From Ephemerocybe angulata (Eukaryota > Basidiomycota > Agaricomycetes > Agaricales > Psathyrellaceae), in assembly GCA_013368325.1 (NCBI GenBank), contig JAACJK010000123.1, forward strand, positions 62,001 through 126,000: 64,000 bases of DNA, in the 5' to 3' direction. Numbering within the stretch: the first letter of the stretch is position 1; each line of letters opens with the position of its first letter. This document shows positions 34,126 to 50,610 of this stretch, piece after piece. The notes beneath the pieces are model-generated. The model saw only the letters and a program-made list of their open reading frames with translations. It did not search any database and had not been told where the DNA came from. A program made the translations under genes and the position numbers.

Positions 34126-35336
34126 ATGTCGAATCCCCGAAGAGCCGCCGTCTACGATCTCACAGGTCTCCGCATCCATGCTGATGGGCAGCGTGTCAGC
34201 CAGACCTCGAACAACCCCCGCGCACGGTATTGGGAGCCGGGCGCGACACAGGATGCGCGGGGAAACTGGATCGCGAGGGACGCTGCGGGCTCTCTGGAAG
34301 TTCACAGGTTCGTGAAGAGAAGAAAATCACAGGGTGAAGGAGAAGAGGATTTGGACGAAGATCCTGCCGAGCTTGAACAGGGAGAGGAGGGTGAGCAGGA
34401 GGCGAGTGGAAGTGGGAGTACCCAGACGAAAAAGAAGTCGAGGAAGGGAAAGGAGCGTGAACAAGATTCAGGAAAGGAAAAGAGGTCGACGAAAAGGAGG
34501 AAGTTCCAGGACGATGATTTTGTGAAAGGAAAGGAAATCAAACTATCGGGTCCTCGAACGGCAGGTGGACATGAACTGCCTTCAGCTGTAAGTTAGGCTC
34601 TAAAATTGGTATGCTGTCTGCTGATAAACCATTTCAAATTATAGGAACTCTTGACCGCGATACATCACTTCGCCTCGCATCATTACGCTGAGAATGGCAT
34701 GCTAATTAACTCGTCGAAACAATATCGTTTGAGGAGAAAGAATCAGCGTGAAGCGAAAGCGAAGGCTAAAGCAAAAGCCGTACTTGCTGCCGCTATCGCA
34801 GAAGATGAAGCCAACGGTCTTGGTTCATCCTCGAAAGTTCCGCTCAATGCACAGCGGGAGTCTGACGAAGAGGGCGATGAAGGGGCAGAGGAGGAGGAAG
34901 AAGAATTAAACACCGACGACGAGAAAGAAAAAGAAAAAGCAGAACCCGCATCCCTTAAACCCCTTCCCATTGACGAGCCCGAGGCTGGCAGCAGCCGTAT
35001 CAAAGGCCCTGGGCGACCCAAACGATCCAAGCAGTACCGTGACATGTACAAGGCCATGGATGGTTCTGCCCTAATGGCTATCGGTGCGTGCATCCTTTCT
35101 TTCCTCCCTCTGAACCACACAGGTTTCTTACTGTTTCCGCAGGAATCTTGTGCCAGGAGTATGTCCGTCACCTCGTCACGAACGCAGGATCACACCAAGA
35201 GGAAGGAATGACGACAAGTAACAGTCGAGTAGCACAAGGCGACCCACCATCGTCTCCCCCCGTGGGTGACGACGGCCAGGTATCAGGTCGAGAAGATGTC
35301 GATTTCCTAGAAAATATAGACCCACTTCTGCGCTAG
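34126..35336 (+). CDS. Unknown, probably nuclear, highly charged protein
   Basis: I do not recognise the family. Three exons join in frame to 364 residues: 34126-34587, 34645-35083, 35143-35336. The N-terminus (MSNPRRAAVYDLTGLRI) is followed by WEPGATQDARGNW, then a long Lys/Arg- and Glu-rich region with possible nuclear localisation signals (KKKSRKGKER, KRSTKRRKF). Two islands look structured: ELLTAIHHFASHHYAENGML (about 155-174), and YRDMYKAMDGSALMAIGILC with QEYVRHLV directly after it (about 286-313). They are separated by a Lys/Ala then Glu/Asp-rich spacer. The frame is open upstream to an ATG at 33937, but that part is of different character and is probably leader. The pattern of two helical islands joined by acidic spacers suggests a chromatin or transcription factor, by composition only. 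Confidence 0.7.
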
Positions 35337-35700
35337 ATCGTGCCGAGGACATGAAGCGGACGAGGCCCGATGGAACAAGATCAATGCATGCTTGTATTAC
35401 GCGCAATGTGCAAATTGAGAAGACGCGAAGCTTGAAATGTACAGGTTGCTGATGATACGAGAGACGTTAACAGGAATGAGACACAGAGCACCGTGAGGTA
35501 CGGAGAAGTATAGCGTATAGTATCGATGCGATTAGGTTATGGTAACTGGGAGGCAACTTGAAACACGACGAACACGGAAGACGCAGAAGCGTGATGGGCA
35601 ACGGGAGAAAGAAGACTGGAGAAAAGAAAAAAAACGGCATGAAGAAACGAACTTGGTCGGGATTCGGAGACAGGGTACTTGAACAATGTCCGAGTCGCAT
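35337..35700. other. Short intergenic between convergent genes
   Basis: The 364 bases between the stop codons of the unknown plus-strand gene and SMC5 should contain both 3' untranslated regions. No other feature is seen. Confidence 0.5.
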
Positions 35701-40632
<4,932 letters not shown>

Positions 40633-42282
40633 GTTTTCGACGCGTATTCTGGGCCAATGGACGAGATGTGTGACGAAAAGGAGTTGTTGAGAGGATGCAA
40701 CCCGCGTTTGGAGGCGTTAATTGGATGGTTCAGTGCCAACAGGCCACTTTAAAGTCAGAAGGCGCGACGCGTGGGGAATTCCCACGACCTCATGAACTCA
40801 TTAGGGCCGGTCTTTTCGCAGCAAATTGACTCAGACGCAAAGCGCGTCGCGGCGTGTTGCCCCTGTCCTTCAAGTTGAACGCGCCCACACAAAGAATATT
40901 ATTTTGGATGATTTTAGGACGGATCGGTGCTTCCAGCCCTTGGAGTTCTAAAGTTCACCTGCCATCGTAAGATTGAGACCATTTCAGATAGACACTGTCA
41001 CTGCTGGTAGAGGCCTTGAAATCTTCGAGGGGCTGTTTCAGCGTAGGAAGCACCCCGCCCCTTAAGAAGTTCTATGAGCATGGAAATGCTCTTCGGAAAG
41101 TCTCCAGCGATAAATTAACGCTTAGCGCCCAGTATTACCTGCTAGTTTGTTCGTGGAACTCGGATACCTTATTTAGCCACCCCATTTCCCTGCGGTGCTT
41201 GGATCAAAGTTGGCTGATCCTGCCTCTTCTTCCTCCCTCCCATCCTCTGGTTGCTGACGACGGCGTAGGCAAGGCGTAGGATTACAGCCAAGCGTCTACC
41301 ACACCTACCCCACAACGCTCCCTACGTCGTTGAGTGGAGCCAATCCGACCAACGACGACTCGCCGACGTGTTACCGAAATCCTGGCAGAACGACAATCTT
41401 TGGTATCCTCCCCTTAGCACAACTTTCAAGTCAAAGAACCTCTTATCTCTCTTTGAGCTCTCTACTCTCGTGAATAAACTACGGTAGTCCTCAGGAACTG
41501 TCTGGGCGACATCCTACGATCATCCTTTGCCTAGGGAAGGTCGAATCGGATAACTCTCGGAAACTCGATTGGCCTCTTCAACGTCTAGTCAGCAAATCAC
41601 CCTACTATCTCTGTCACGGGCGCCGTAACTTCTCTCAGGTCTGCCTCGCGTCTTCGTAGAAGGCCCTAAAGCATATGGCCATGTCTTGCCTCTACAGGGA
41701 ATGAATACGCCAAGGTTAACAGACACCCGGTCTAAACATATGTGGTTGCAAATTCGATGCTACATTGGTGCAGGTTAACAAGCTGATCCACGCGGAGAGG
41801 GAGTATGTAGATAAGATCCTCTCGTCATTATTTCCCAGGAACGGCTTCCTTCTCTACCGATTGGGAACTCACCGTGACCTCTTCGTCCAACTGACGGAGC
41901 GCAACATTCTGGACAGCTGTGCCGAGCTGCTATGTTTTCAGAGGTACGTAAGTCGCGTGATCATGGAAGTCCAGGGCCAGTGTCAAATCTACGAGCGGCT
42001 TTCGCACTCTGGGTCATATTCGGCGCGCCGCAGAGCGTGCTCCTCATCAAATCGAAGAAAGACCAGGTGGTTGGGCATGTTTCTCTTCCTCAAAAGGTTT
42101 ATCTCTGGGCTCGTTGCTTTCAGGTGAGGCTTCTTCGACTCCTTCCTTCCATACACCTGGTCTGCTGCTTAGTCTTCCCCTAGATATTTGCTTCCGTGCT
42201 ATCGCTGTCACTAAGGATCTGAAATGTATAAAGGGTCTCATTCTCAATGGGAGAACCCTAAGCCAGAGCGACACCAGTCATC
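40633..42282. other. 1.65 kb divergent intergenic, no supported gene
   Basis: It lies between SMC5 (minus) and the first deuterolysin gene (plus). An open frame at 41765-42127 has no motif and no partner exons. The promoter of the deuterolysin gene with a TATA box lies at its right end. Confidence 0.55.
42227..42233 (+). promoter_or_regulatory. TATA box of deuterolysin A
   Basis: TATAAAG lies 50-56 bases before the start codon at 42283. The mirror-image paralogue has TATAAAAG at a similar distance, which supports both as real core promoters, as expected for strongly regulated secreted-enzyme genes. Confidence 0.6.
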
Positions 42283-43718
42283 ATGGTATACACCCTCGTT
42301 CGAACAGCCCTCTTTGCTCTTGCAGCTCAACTCGCTGTTGCTTCTCCCTTGGGAGCTGCTCCTTCGCTCAAGGTCGAGGTCACCCCTCCCTCCAGCAGCG
42401 TAGCTTCAGTCCAAGATCTCAAAGTCGCTGCTACCATTACCAACACTGGCTCTGAAGCTGTGAAGCTGCTGAAGTATGGCACTATCCTTGACGATAAACT
42501 TCCTACCAAGTCCTTCACTGTTAATTCGAAAGACGGCAAAGCTATTCCGTTTACTGGAATCAAGGTTCGTTCGTCACCTTGCCCACCTGCGGGGTGCAAT
42601 AGATTCTAACTTCACTACAACGCAGCTGTCGGTCTCCCTGAGCGACGTCGACGACACAGCTTTCACGTTCTTGCAACCAGGCGAGAGTGTCTCCACCACC
42701 CATGATGGTAAGTGCTTCCACCTTCCATGTCGTGCAACCATTCTGGGATCTCAATTCATTCACTCCACTTCAGTCTCTGCCCTCTACGACTTCTCCTCGG
42801 CCGGAACTGGCTCCTTCAGCTTTGCTCCCGTCACCGACTTCATCGCCATCGACTCTGAGGTTTCCGCAGAAAGTGCGAAGCATGTCGAGAATGGGCGCCA
42901 ATTCTCCAGGATTGATGCTAGCTCCGTCATCAGCAACACCGTTAGCATCGAGGTCACTGCCGATGTGGCCAAGCGCGATATCGAGGGTCATCTTGAGAAG
43001 AGGGCGAGCGTCACATGCTCTAATACCTCCAGAGCTTCTTTCATCTCTTCCAGGTTCGTATGCCTACTTCAAATAATCATTGACATCAGTCATACTTACG
43101 AGGTTTTGACGCACAGCTATTCCGAGGCTAAATCCCTCGCTAGCGGCGGTGTCTCTTATATCAACAGCAGGGGAACTAGCGACTCGCTGTATCGGTCCTA
43201 CTGGGGCGCCAACGCCGCCTCTCGCGTCACTTCCGTCTTGAGCGGAGTGGTCAATGAGAACTCTTCCTCTAGGACGTAAGTCCCCTTCCTCATCAAATTC
43301 TGCTTTCAGGTTTATTTACGAATCCGGTTATGCACGCGTAGTTTGAGCTGCACGGATGCCCTCGGCGCCTGCAGCAACGGCGTCATCGCGTATACCGTTA
43401 TCGCCACCACCAACATCTACTATTGCAGCATCTTCTTCAACGAAGTCGCTACCTCCAATCTCTGCTCCGGCACCACCGTTGCGTCCCGGAATATCCGTGG
43501 TGGAACTACCTTGCATGAAATAACCCATGCCGTGTCTGGCACTGACGATGTGACCTATGGTTGCGCTGCCGATCAGGCACTTTCTGACTCCCGGAAGCTT
43601 GTCAACGCTGACAACTACAACGTACGTCTCAAATTGAATATAAACATGTTTCTTTGGACTAACAACGACGAATTTGCAGTGTTTCACGACCCAAGTTTAT
43701 GCCAGTACTCAGTGTTAG
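42283..43718 (+). CDS. M35 deuterolysin A, secreted zinc metalloprotease precursor
   Basis: Secreted fungal metalloendopeptidase of family M35 (aspzincins). Six exons join in frame to 373 residues: 42283-42564, 42626-42707, 42774-43053, 43117-43275, 43342-43621, 43680-43718. A signal peptide is seen at about 1-20 (hydrophobic, ending AVASP). A propeptide follows, ending at a Lys-Arg site (LEKR, about 197-198). The mature enzyme of about 175 residues starts ASVTCSN, close to the 177 of Aspergillus deuterolysin. The zinc site HEITH (about 326-330) is followed by SGTDDVTYG, which carries the third zinc ligand of aspzincins. Paired cysteines fit the family. The last exon gives CFTTQVYASTQC. It converges on arrestin-like gene A, with stop codons 176 bases apart, and has a full-length mirror-image paralogue at 54182-55541. 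Confidence 0.94.
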
Positions 43719-43894
43719 CCGATGATGGAAGTCAAGCCAATATAGGGAAATTTAGGCGTCTACGACCGTGTTCCGTCATACGACCTGGGTTACTTAATAT
43801 ACATGCTTCTTTCTTACGTCAATGGGATTTGGGAGCCTGAGGCGCATCTGCATTGAAACCTTTCCACGGGCGTCTATTCAATTCAAAGTCGCCT

Positions 43895-45871
43895 TCATCT
43901 GCCCCAGGCCAAGCCTCCCATCATTTCAACGTCTTGAACCTCTGTCTTGTTGGGCGCAATGGCAACAGGTCGAGGCATAAAGTGAACAGGCAAAGGTCCT
44001 TCCCCCTTCACCGTACAGATTTTGACAGGGAGAGACGCGACTGCCTTTTTCTTGTCCACCGTTGCCCTGAGGTACAAGTCTTGGCTCGGGTATGAAGGGG
44101 GAGAGAATCTCTTTGGGCGCGTTGGGGTAGCCGGGGGAGACGGAAGGTTGATCTCGGGGCGACTGAGACATTCGACGGCCAAGTCTTGTGAGTCTGATAG
44201 ATAGGCGGACACAACGTACTGTCGAATCCGAACCCAAGTTAGCTCAGGTGAAAGGATGTTGGTGGAATTGAACCTACGGAGACAGAGAGAAAGGGCACCT
44301 CGCAAGATGGGAAGAGCCCCGGGTCCAAGTGAAGTTCACCCTCGAGAAGGGAAGTCCCGGCCTCAACCACGTTGTTCTGGGCGCCTAATCCTCTCGGGCG
44401 CCACCACACAGCAGTGGTCCCTATCTTCTTCCTTCTTTCACGTTCTTCCTCTCCGGAGTGTGTCCTAAACCCGTTCAAGACCGTAGAAGAGGCGGCCATC
44501 TGGTTAGCATGCCGAGACTCGACGAAGCGGCACAGGTAGAGCGAGATGCATTGCTGTGTCATGAATGCCTCAAGTGTGTTGCACTGATCGACGTCAGCAG
44601 GATTGAGTGTGTCGGATCTGCACACAAGATAGCATGGGATGACAGTTCCACGCGTGTATGTTGTCTGGTAAGAGGAAAAAGTCTTCTATAAGGGGCGACT
44701 TCAAGATAGGGCGTATTTAGGCGCGTACCGGGTTTGCAATGTAAATCTACGAAGAGGGAAGATCAACATCTTTCATCGAAGGGACGAACTGAGAGCGAAA
44801 ATACGGACTGTGCATTCGACCTGAATCGCCGAGGAGGCTGGGTTTCCTATGGGAGCGACACGTAGCTTGAAGGGCGTTAAGCTGGACCACCCCTCCTCGT
44901 CTTGCAACGGACTGCAAAGATACGTCCCCGACCGGTAAGCTTCCGAGCGTAGCAAAGGAAGGTCAGGCGACTCCAGCAAGGGCACGTAAAGGACGTTCGC
45001 GACGATTCTTTTACACATCGTCAGCAATGCCTTCACGACGAATGAGCAAGTGTCGACAGGCCTCACCTGTGGGTATTTCGAAACATCCCAGACACGACCT
45101 TGACGATAACTTCATAGATAACGGTAGCTTGCACCGATCTTTCGATGAGAGTCTGGGGGGTTGTATACGACACGGGCTTCGATCCTTTACGCTGGGTTCC
45201 AGGGAAGTGTGTCGGAAATGGGAATGAGAAAGGCCATTCGAATCTTCCACAGAGCTTTCCTTTAGATAGAGCCCCAGGTTTGGCGCTGTCGCGCGAATCG
45301 TCTGACGAGGAGGTCTTAGGAGTCTTCATACCCCATTCACTCTTCCACACGGGATGAAAGTGCTCGAGAAAGACGTGTGATCCATCTTCCATCGAACTTG
45401 TAACAAGTCGCCCCCGAAGCTTATACACTTGTTTAGTCTTGAAATAGGAAAAGAAACTGCCAGACATACCAAGACCACTATTGATGATATTGCCTGCGGC
45501 CTTTCGAGATCGAGGAGCACAGTCCCTTCCACATCTTCGCCTCCGATGAACCTGGGCCTCTGTGCAGTTGAAGGAGAGTTACTCTTGAGTCGCATAGCAA
45601 GCCAGGGCTTCATAGCGCCATTCCCATTCCCCGAAGAACTTGGCCCAATACTAAAGTTGAAGGTCCTGCGCGGGCGTTCGGATTGCCCGCTCGAATTCCT
45701 CGCGAAGTTCACATTCGCGATATCGAGTTCTTCTGCACTGGGGTACAAGGGAAGAGTGGCGACAGAGATCATTGAGTACTGCGGAAGGTATGCAGGCGGC
45801 GCATCTTGGGTGTTTGGATATTGGCCTCGAGGTCTTGAGCTGGCCTGAGGTGGTGCTCGAGAGTGGGACAT
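43895..45871 (-). CDS. Arrestin-like protein A with PPxY motifs
   Basis: Alpha-arrestin-like protein, probably an adaptor bringing a Rsp5/NEDD4-type ubiquitin ligase to membrane proteins. Five exons join in frame to 561 residues: 45470-45871, 45067-45419, 44809-45007, 44278-44685, 43895-44218. The N-terminus has PPAY at 25-28, then LPLYPSAEELDIANV. The arrestin N-domain has PRFIGGEDVEGTVLLDL, LRGRLVTSS, GSHVFLEHFHPVW, FEWPFSFPFP, and IVANVLYVPLLESP. The C-domain region has TYTRGTVIPCYL, AVWWRP and GELHLDPGLFPSCEVPFLSV. A second PY motif, PPSY, is at about 494-497. All four intron positions match those of arrestin-like gene B at 51934-53704. The start is the only ATG before the conserved part. 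Confidence 0.85.
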
Positions 45872-46404
45872 GGTGGTTGGGAGAAGGCCGAACCTGTCTG
45901 TCCCTTACGGGCTTTTGAAGCACTCCTCGATACATATCTACATCCTAATTGTCATTGACCACAGAAGGAATGGAGTAAGGAACGCTGATCAAACACCATG
46001 CAAACGGGGCTTTTCGGCGGGCGTGTATCGGTATTGGCATTCTTGCTTCCCGAGACAATAGGAAGCTGAATGAGCCCACCCGACTTCAAGATGGGTTTGC
46101 CCTTTGATTGGATGAAACCCTCTCGGCGTGGCAGTCAGGTGCAGGTGCAGTTTGGACCAGATTCCTCGAAGTGGCCAAAAAAGGCACTGTGTCGCGTGGC
46201 GCGAGACAATAAGAGTTCTGAATTGCGGTGATCAAGGCATCACGAAGGAAATAGCACTGTGGCCGTGAAGGAAGTTGACAAATTATCAACAAAAGACGAG
46301 TGAGGGCGTACCTGCACTGATCAGCATGTCCCGAATGTTTAGGATGAACCGAGGTTATGAGAAACAATAATGCATCGTACGTACGACACTCAGCGCAACA
46401 TAAT
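45872..46404. other. Intergenic between arrestin A and the NOL11-like gene
   Basis: The 533 bases hold the promoter of arrestin-like gene A (45872 onward) and the 3' end of the NOL11-like gene. No other gene is supported. Confidence 0.5.
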
Positions 46405-48900
46405 CTACAAAGCCATCTCCTCCACTTGATATACCCCAATCGCACCAACAGCGCCCACAACAGCAGGTGCCCCACCCCTCCTCTGCCTCCAATCGCCCTT
46501 CTGCCTTTGACGTTCTTTCTCCTTCTCCGGGATGGCGGCCTCCTTGACCGATTTTTGATGCCCAACAGCAAACGGCTCGAGCGCCCCACGCAGCTGCTCC
46601 AAGACATCCGAGAACGCAGCCTCCTCGACCAGATGCGCCTGCAGCTGCTGCAAAAGCCTATGCGACGGGGCATGCTGAAGCAGCTGGAGGAAACACGCAT
46701 CCATGAACGACTGCAAGAACGACACCACGCTGGGCAGGGGTGGCAAAACTTTCTCTTTCTTGGTTCTCTTCGCACCCGCCTTCTGAGAGCGGACAACCCA
46801 GACGCCATGCTCGTTCTTCTCGAGATCCTTGTTCGTGGGGAGCAAGCCGATTTCGCCGTTGACTTTTCGTTGCTGGGCTGATGCGCGCATCCAGCCTTCG
46901 AGTACTTGCGCGATGGCGGCGGCGTCTTGGGGATCGCGAACGAACCTTTTCAAGCCCATGACAACCCCCTTCGACGTGATGTTTGGATATGTGACGCAGT
47001 GGTGGAGGTAGGCTGAAAGAGCTGGAACGTCGGTTGAGTCGACTTGCATTGCTTCGGATGACTCCGAAGTCGATTTTGGCTGGATTTTGGCCAACGCGAC
47101 CAGTGTCTCGATGATGTCAGACTCGGGAAGGTCCACGACAGACGAGAAGGACATTTGGATGGACACCTGTCCGGTGTGTTAGTATCGCTTTCGGATGATA
47201 CAGAGTAAGAGTTACACACCCAATCGTTTCGCTCTCTCAAGGCACGCAGAAGTCCTGATTCGACCATTGAACTCGAAACGGTGCCCTTCCGCTCCAAGAG
47301 CGTCTTCACGATCGCCGCTGCGTGAACCGGCACAGTCTTTCCAACGGGTGGCAACAGCACTTGCAGAAGCTCCTTCACGAAGTTGTATTCCAATTCCTGG
47401 CCCTCCACCGCCTTCAACCAGGTCGCAAAGGCGTTCTCCGCCACCTTCACCTTCCCAGCTCCCATAGCAGTCTTCACGTCGCCCAGGACTTTTTGACGAT
47501 CTCCATCAGCCTGCTCGACAGCGTCGGTCTGCAGCCACTGTTTCGTCGGCGAGCCCCGGCTGATCGCAACCGCGAGGGTGGACTGCTGGGGAACAAGGTA
47601 GGGAATCACGAACAACGACGAGGCACCGCCGCTCGGGGCCGACAGTGCTAGGATAGCATGTCCACGCTGGGTGACCTGCCCGAGATCGAGTGCGAGGGTC
47701 GGTGTGGATTTGGAAGCGAAGGCCGAGGGCATGGGGAGGGCATGCGACGAAAGTAATACGGAGTATTGGAGGTCCCAGATTTGGATGTGGATGACGGCGG
47801 GGGAGGTGGATGGGGGGAGGGCGGCGAGGAGTACGTGGTACGAGGTGAGGGCGGCGATGGTGGCTCCTTCGGTCGCCAGGTTCGCTAGTTTGAATGGCCG
47901 AGAGAGAGGGCGGAGTTGTAATGAAGTGAGGGTGTACGCGCCCCATCCTCCATCTTTGCCTGTGGAAGCACGTCAGTCATATTCCCGCAATTTAGGTCGC
48001 CACTTACAGAGCACGCTGAAGCAACCAGACGGGCTGCACGATACATCAGAAACTACCTCCCGCTTCTGGGATACACGGAATTGTGAGATGGGTGAGAGTT
48101 CGTTGTCTGCGTTCATAGAAACAAGATTCAAAGTAAGGGAGCCGGAAGCGTCGAATGAAGTGATGAGGATTGTTGCGACGGTAGCGTCGGTGGCGAAGGA
48201 GCATTCCGAGCTGGAGAACACAAAAACGCGGTAGACGTCGAGAGACTCTCCTGGTGTTATTGAAAGGGTGGCCGTCTCTTGGAGAGTTGTTGAATCTAGC
48301 AGGAGGATGCGGGCGGCTTGAGTTACGGCGAGAAGTCGTCCAGGCACAGCGTAGAGTCCGTGTATCCGTTCAGAATCAGGAACCTAGAGCCTAAGGGTGA
48401 ATTGGAATTTGCAAAAAGAACTCAGGAGACATACCACAACAACCGATGTTTTTTGCTGGTCCGATGATGAAAGACTATCCTTCCACTTCCAAACCACTCT
48501 TCCAGCCTCGTCTGCGTCGAGTTCTGGCGAAGTTTCTATCACAGCGTACGTCGTGTATTCGTCGTCGTCCGAGCCCAGGGTAACCGCTGGGCATGAGAAG
48601 GAAGTCGAAGGGCCCAGGGTGTGCGACGCAACAGAGTGCAGGCTCGATATCTGAGATTTCGTGAGCACGATACTTTTACATCTCCCCGCGAAAGAGCCCA
48701 CCTACATCGACGAGATGGATTCCGTCTGCCTGTGCAGCGACAGTCACCATTCCTTCTCTGGTACTCCTGCTTTTGCTTGACGTCGCATTTACTGAGCGGG
48801 CGAAGACATGTCCAGTGCTTGAGGGCTTCTGCTTTCCGCGGAATGAAGAGGTGTAGCTGGATAATTGGAAAGGCTCCTCAATCGAAGCTTGCTTCGACAT
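46405..48900 (-). CDS. NOL11: NOL11/Utp8-like nucleolar protein
   Basis: Probable subunit of the t-UTP part of the small-subunit processome, needed for pre-rRNA transcription and early processing in the nucleolus. Five exons join in frame to 762 residues: 48706-48900, 48435-48650, 48008-48383, 47220-47959, 46405-47166. The N-terminal two thirds are beta-propeller-like (VAAQADGIHLVD, RLLAVTQAARILLLD, DVSCSPSGCF, SLFVIPYLVPQQSTLA) and the C-terminal third is helical. The last residues, IGVYQVEEMAL, match the conserved GLYSIEVLEL end of NOL11, and the propeller-to-helix transition is at the same place. Length agrees with human NOL11 (719). The start lies 217 bases from that of SSN3, on the other strand, so the two share a promoter region. 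Family assignment is good; orthology with Utp8 is inference. Confidence 0.8.
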
Positions 48901-49117
48901 TTTGGATAGGAGCTTTCTATACGTGAATTGTGAGTTTCATAATCGTTTCATAAGGGCTATCGACTTACTTTCGCGGATCCCAGTGATAGTACAGGTAGAA
49001 GGAGGGAAACCTTAATTTTTTGATTTCCGGTCCGGGATAATGAGAATTCCGGGGATATTGCTTGGATTGCGCTTCCTTGAACTTGAACCATGACCTCGAC
49101 CATCTTCTCATCCAGTA

Positions 49118-50610
49118 ATGCCCTCCCCAATTGACGACTGGATTGAGAAGACCATCCAAAATGACCCCATGCGCGTCTACCGTGCTCGACGGGACATCCA
49201 GCATGTCCCAGTAACGGCCAAATATGCGATCCTGGGATTCATCTCGTCTGGCACGTATGGGCGGGTATACAAGGCTCAGAGACACGAAGATAGCTCAGAT
49301 ATCATGGCAATCAAGAAGTTCAAGCCCGACAAGGAGGGAGACGTTGTCACATATACCGGAATCAGTCAAAGTGCAATTCGAGAGATCGCTGTGAGTGTGC
49401 CTTCGTTTGAATGAAACAGCTTATTCACACTTTCTTAGCTGAACAGAGAGATAAACCATGAGAATGTAGTTGCCCTTCGAGAGGTTATCCTTGAAGACAA
49501 GTCTATTTACATGGTCTTTGAATACGCCGAACACGACTTTTTGGTGCGCATAGCTTCCCTTTCTGTCAAAATGCCGACTGAAAGTACTGTTGCAGCAAGT
49601 TATCCACCACCACTACCAAACCCTTCGGGTTCCTATACCCACCGCTTTACTCAAGTCCCTTATCTACCAACTTTTCAATGGTCTCATATACCTACACGCC
49701 TCCCACATCCTCCACCGCGATCTGAAGCCCGCTAATATACTGATCACCTCCCAAGGCGTCGTCAAAATCGGAGATCTCGGGCTTGCACGCCTGTGTGCCG
49801 CGCCCCTCCAGCCACTGGTAGCAGGCGACAAAGTCGTCGTAACCATCTGGTACCGTGCTCCCGAGCTGCTTTTGGGAGCTAAACACTACAACAAAGCCGT
49901 CGACTGCTGGGCTGTTGGCTGTGTCATGGCGGAGCTCGCCAGTCTGCGCCCGATATTCAAAGGCGAAGAGGCGAAGCTGGACTCGAAGAAGAACGTCCCA
50001 TTCCAGAAGGACCAGCTGATCAAGATATTCGAAGTATTGGGGACGCCTGATGAGAAGGACTGGGCTGGTATCGTCGACATGCCTGAATATCCAAGTATGA
50101 AGAAGCTTGACCAGTAAGCTCTTTCCATACACTGATTCGCGCATTCTGAGGTAACATATTGGATCCAGCTTCGCGAACTGCCTTCAGAATTGGTGCCATC
50201 CCCGCCTTAGGTCTCCACACGGATTCGACCTCCTCCGCAAACTCTTCGCCTACGATCCCGACCACCGGCTAACAGCAGAAGAGGCGATACATCACAAATG
50301 GTTCAACGAGGATCCCCTCCCCACCTGGAACGCCTTCCAGTCCGTGCAGCAGCTACACGTACCACCGTGCAGGCGGGTGACGCAGGATGATGCACCGTCT
50401 ATGATACCTCAAGCCACTGTGACACAGCAGCACACGTTAACCTCGCATATGGCTGCCGGACATGGGGGAGGGGCGCCATTCTCTAAACCGGGGAGCTCGG
50501 CTAGCTTTGGGACGAGTATGAGCGGCGGAGGGTATAATGCGCAGCAAGGCCAGAGTGGGAATGGGCAGGGGCATGGTGCTCACACGAGGAAGAAGGCGCG
50601 CTTGGGTTGA
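49118..50610 (+). CDS. SSN3: Mediator kinase SSN3 (CDK8-type cyclin-dependent kinase)
   Basis: Catalytic subunit of the Mediator kinase module, phosphorylating the RNA polymerase II tail and transcription factors together with cyclin C. Four exons join in frame to 445 residues: 49118-49390, 49439-49543, 49596-50113, 50169-50610. The kinase domain has the CDK8-like [14 protein letters not shown] loop (about 40-53), the lysine in MAIKKFK (about 66), the C-helix SQSAIREIA (CDK8 type rather than PSTAIRE), HRDLKPANI (166-174), DLG in place of DFG (186-188, as usual in fungal Ssn3), [14 protein letters not shown] and GC.MAEL. The C-terminal tail is Gly/Gln/Ser-rich and ends KKARLG, a pattern common in fungal Ssn3. 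It is divergent from the NOL11-like gene. Confidence 0.95.

Noticed and set aside
33485..34315. Plus-strand open frame of 276 codons
   Set aside because: It overlaps the first exon of the gene starting at 34126 in another frame and has no recognisable domain.
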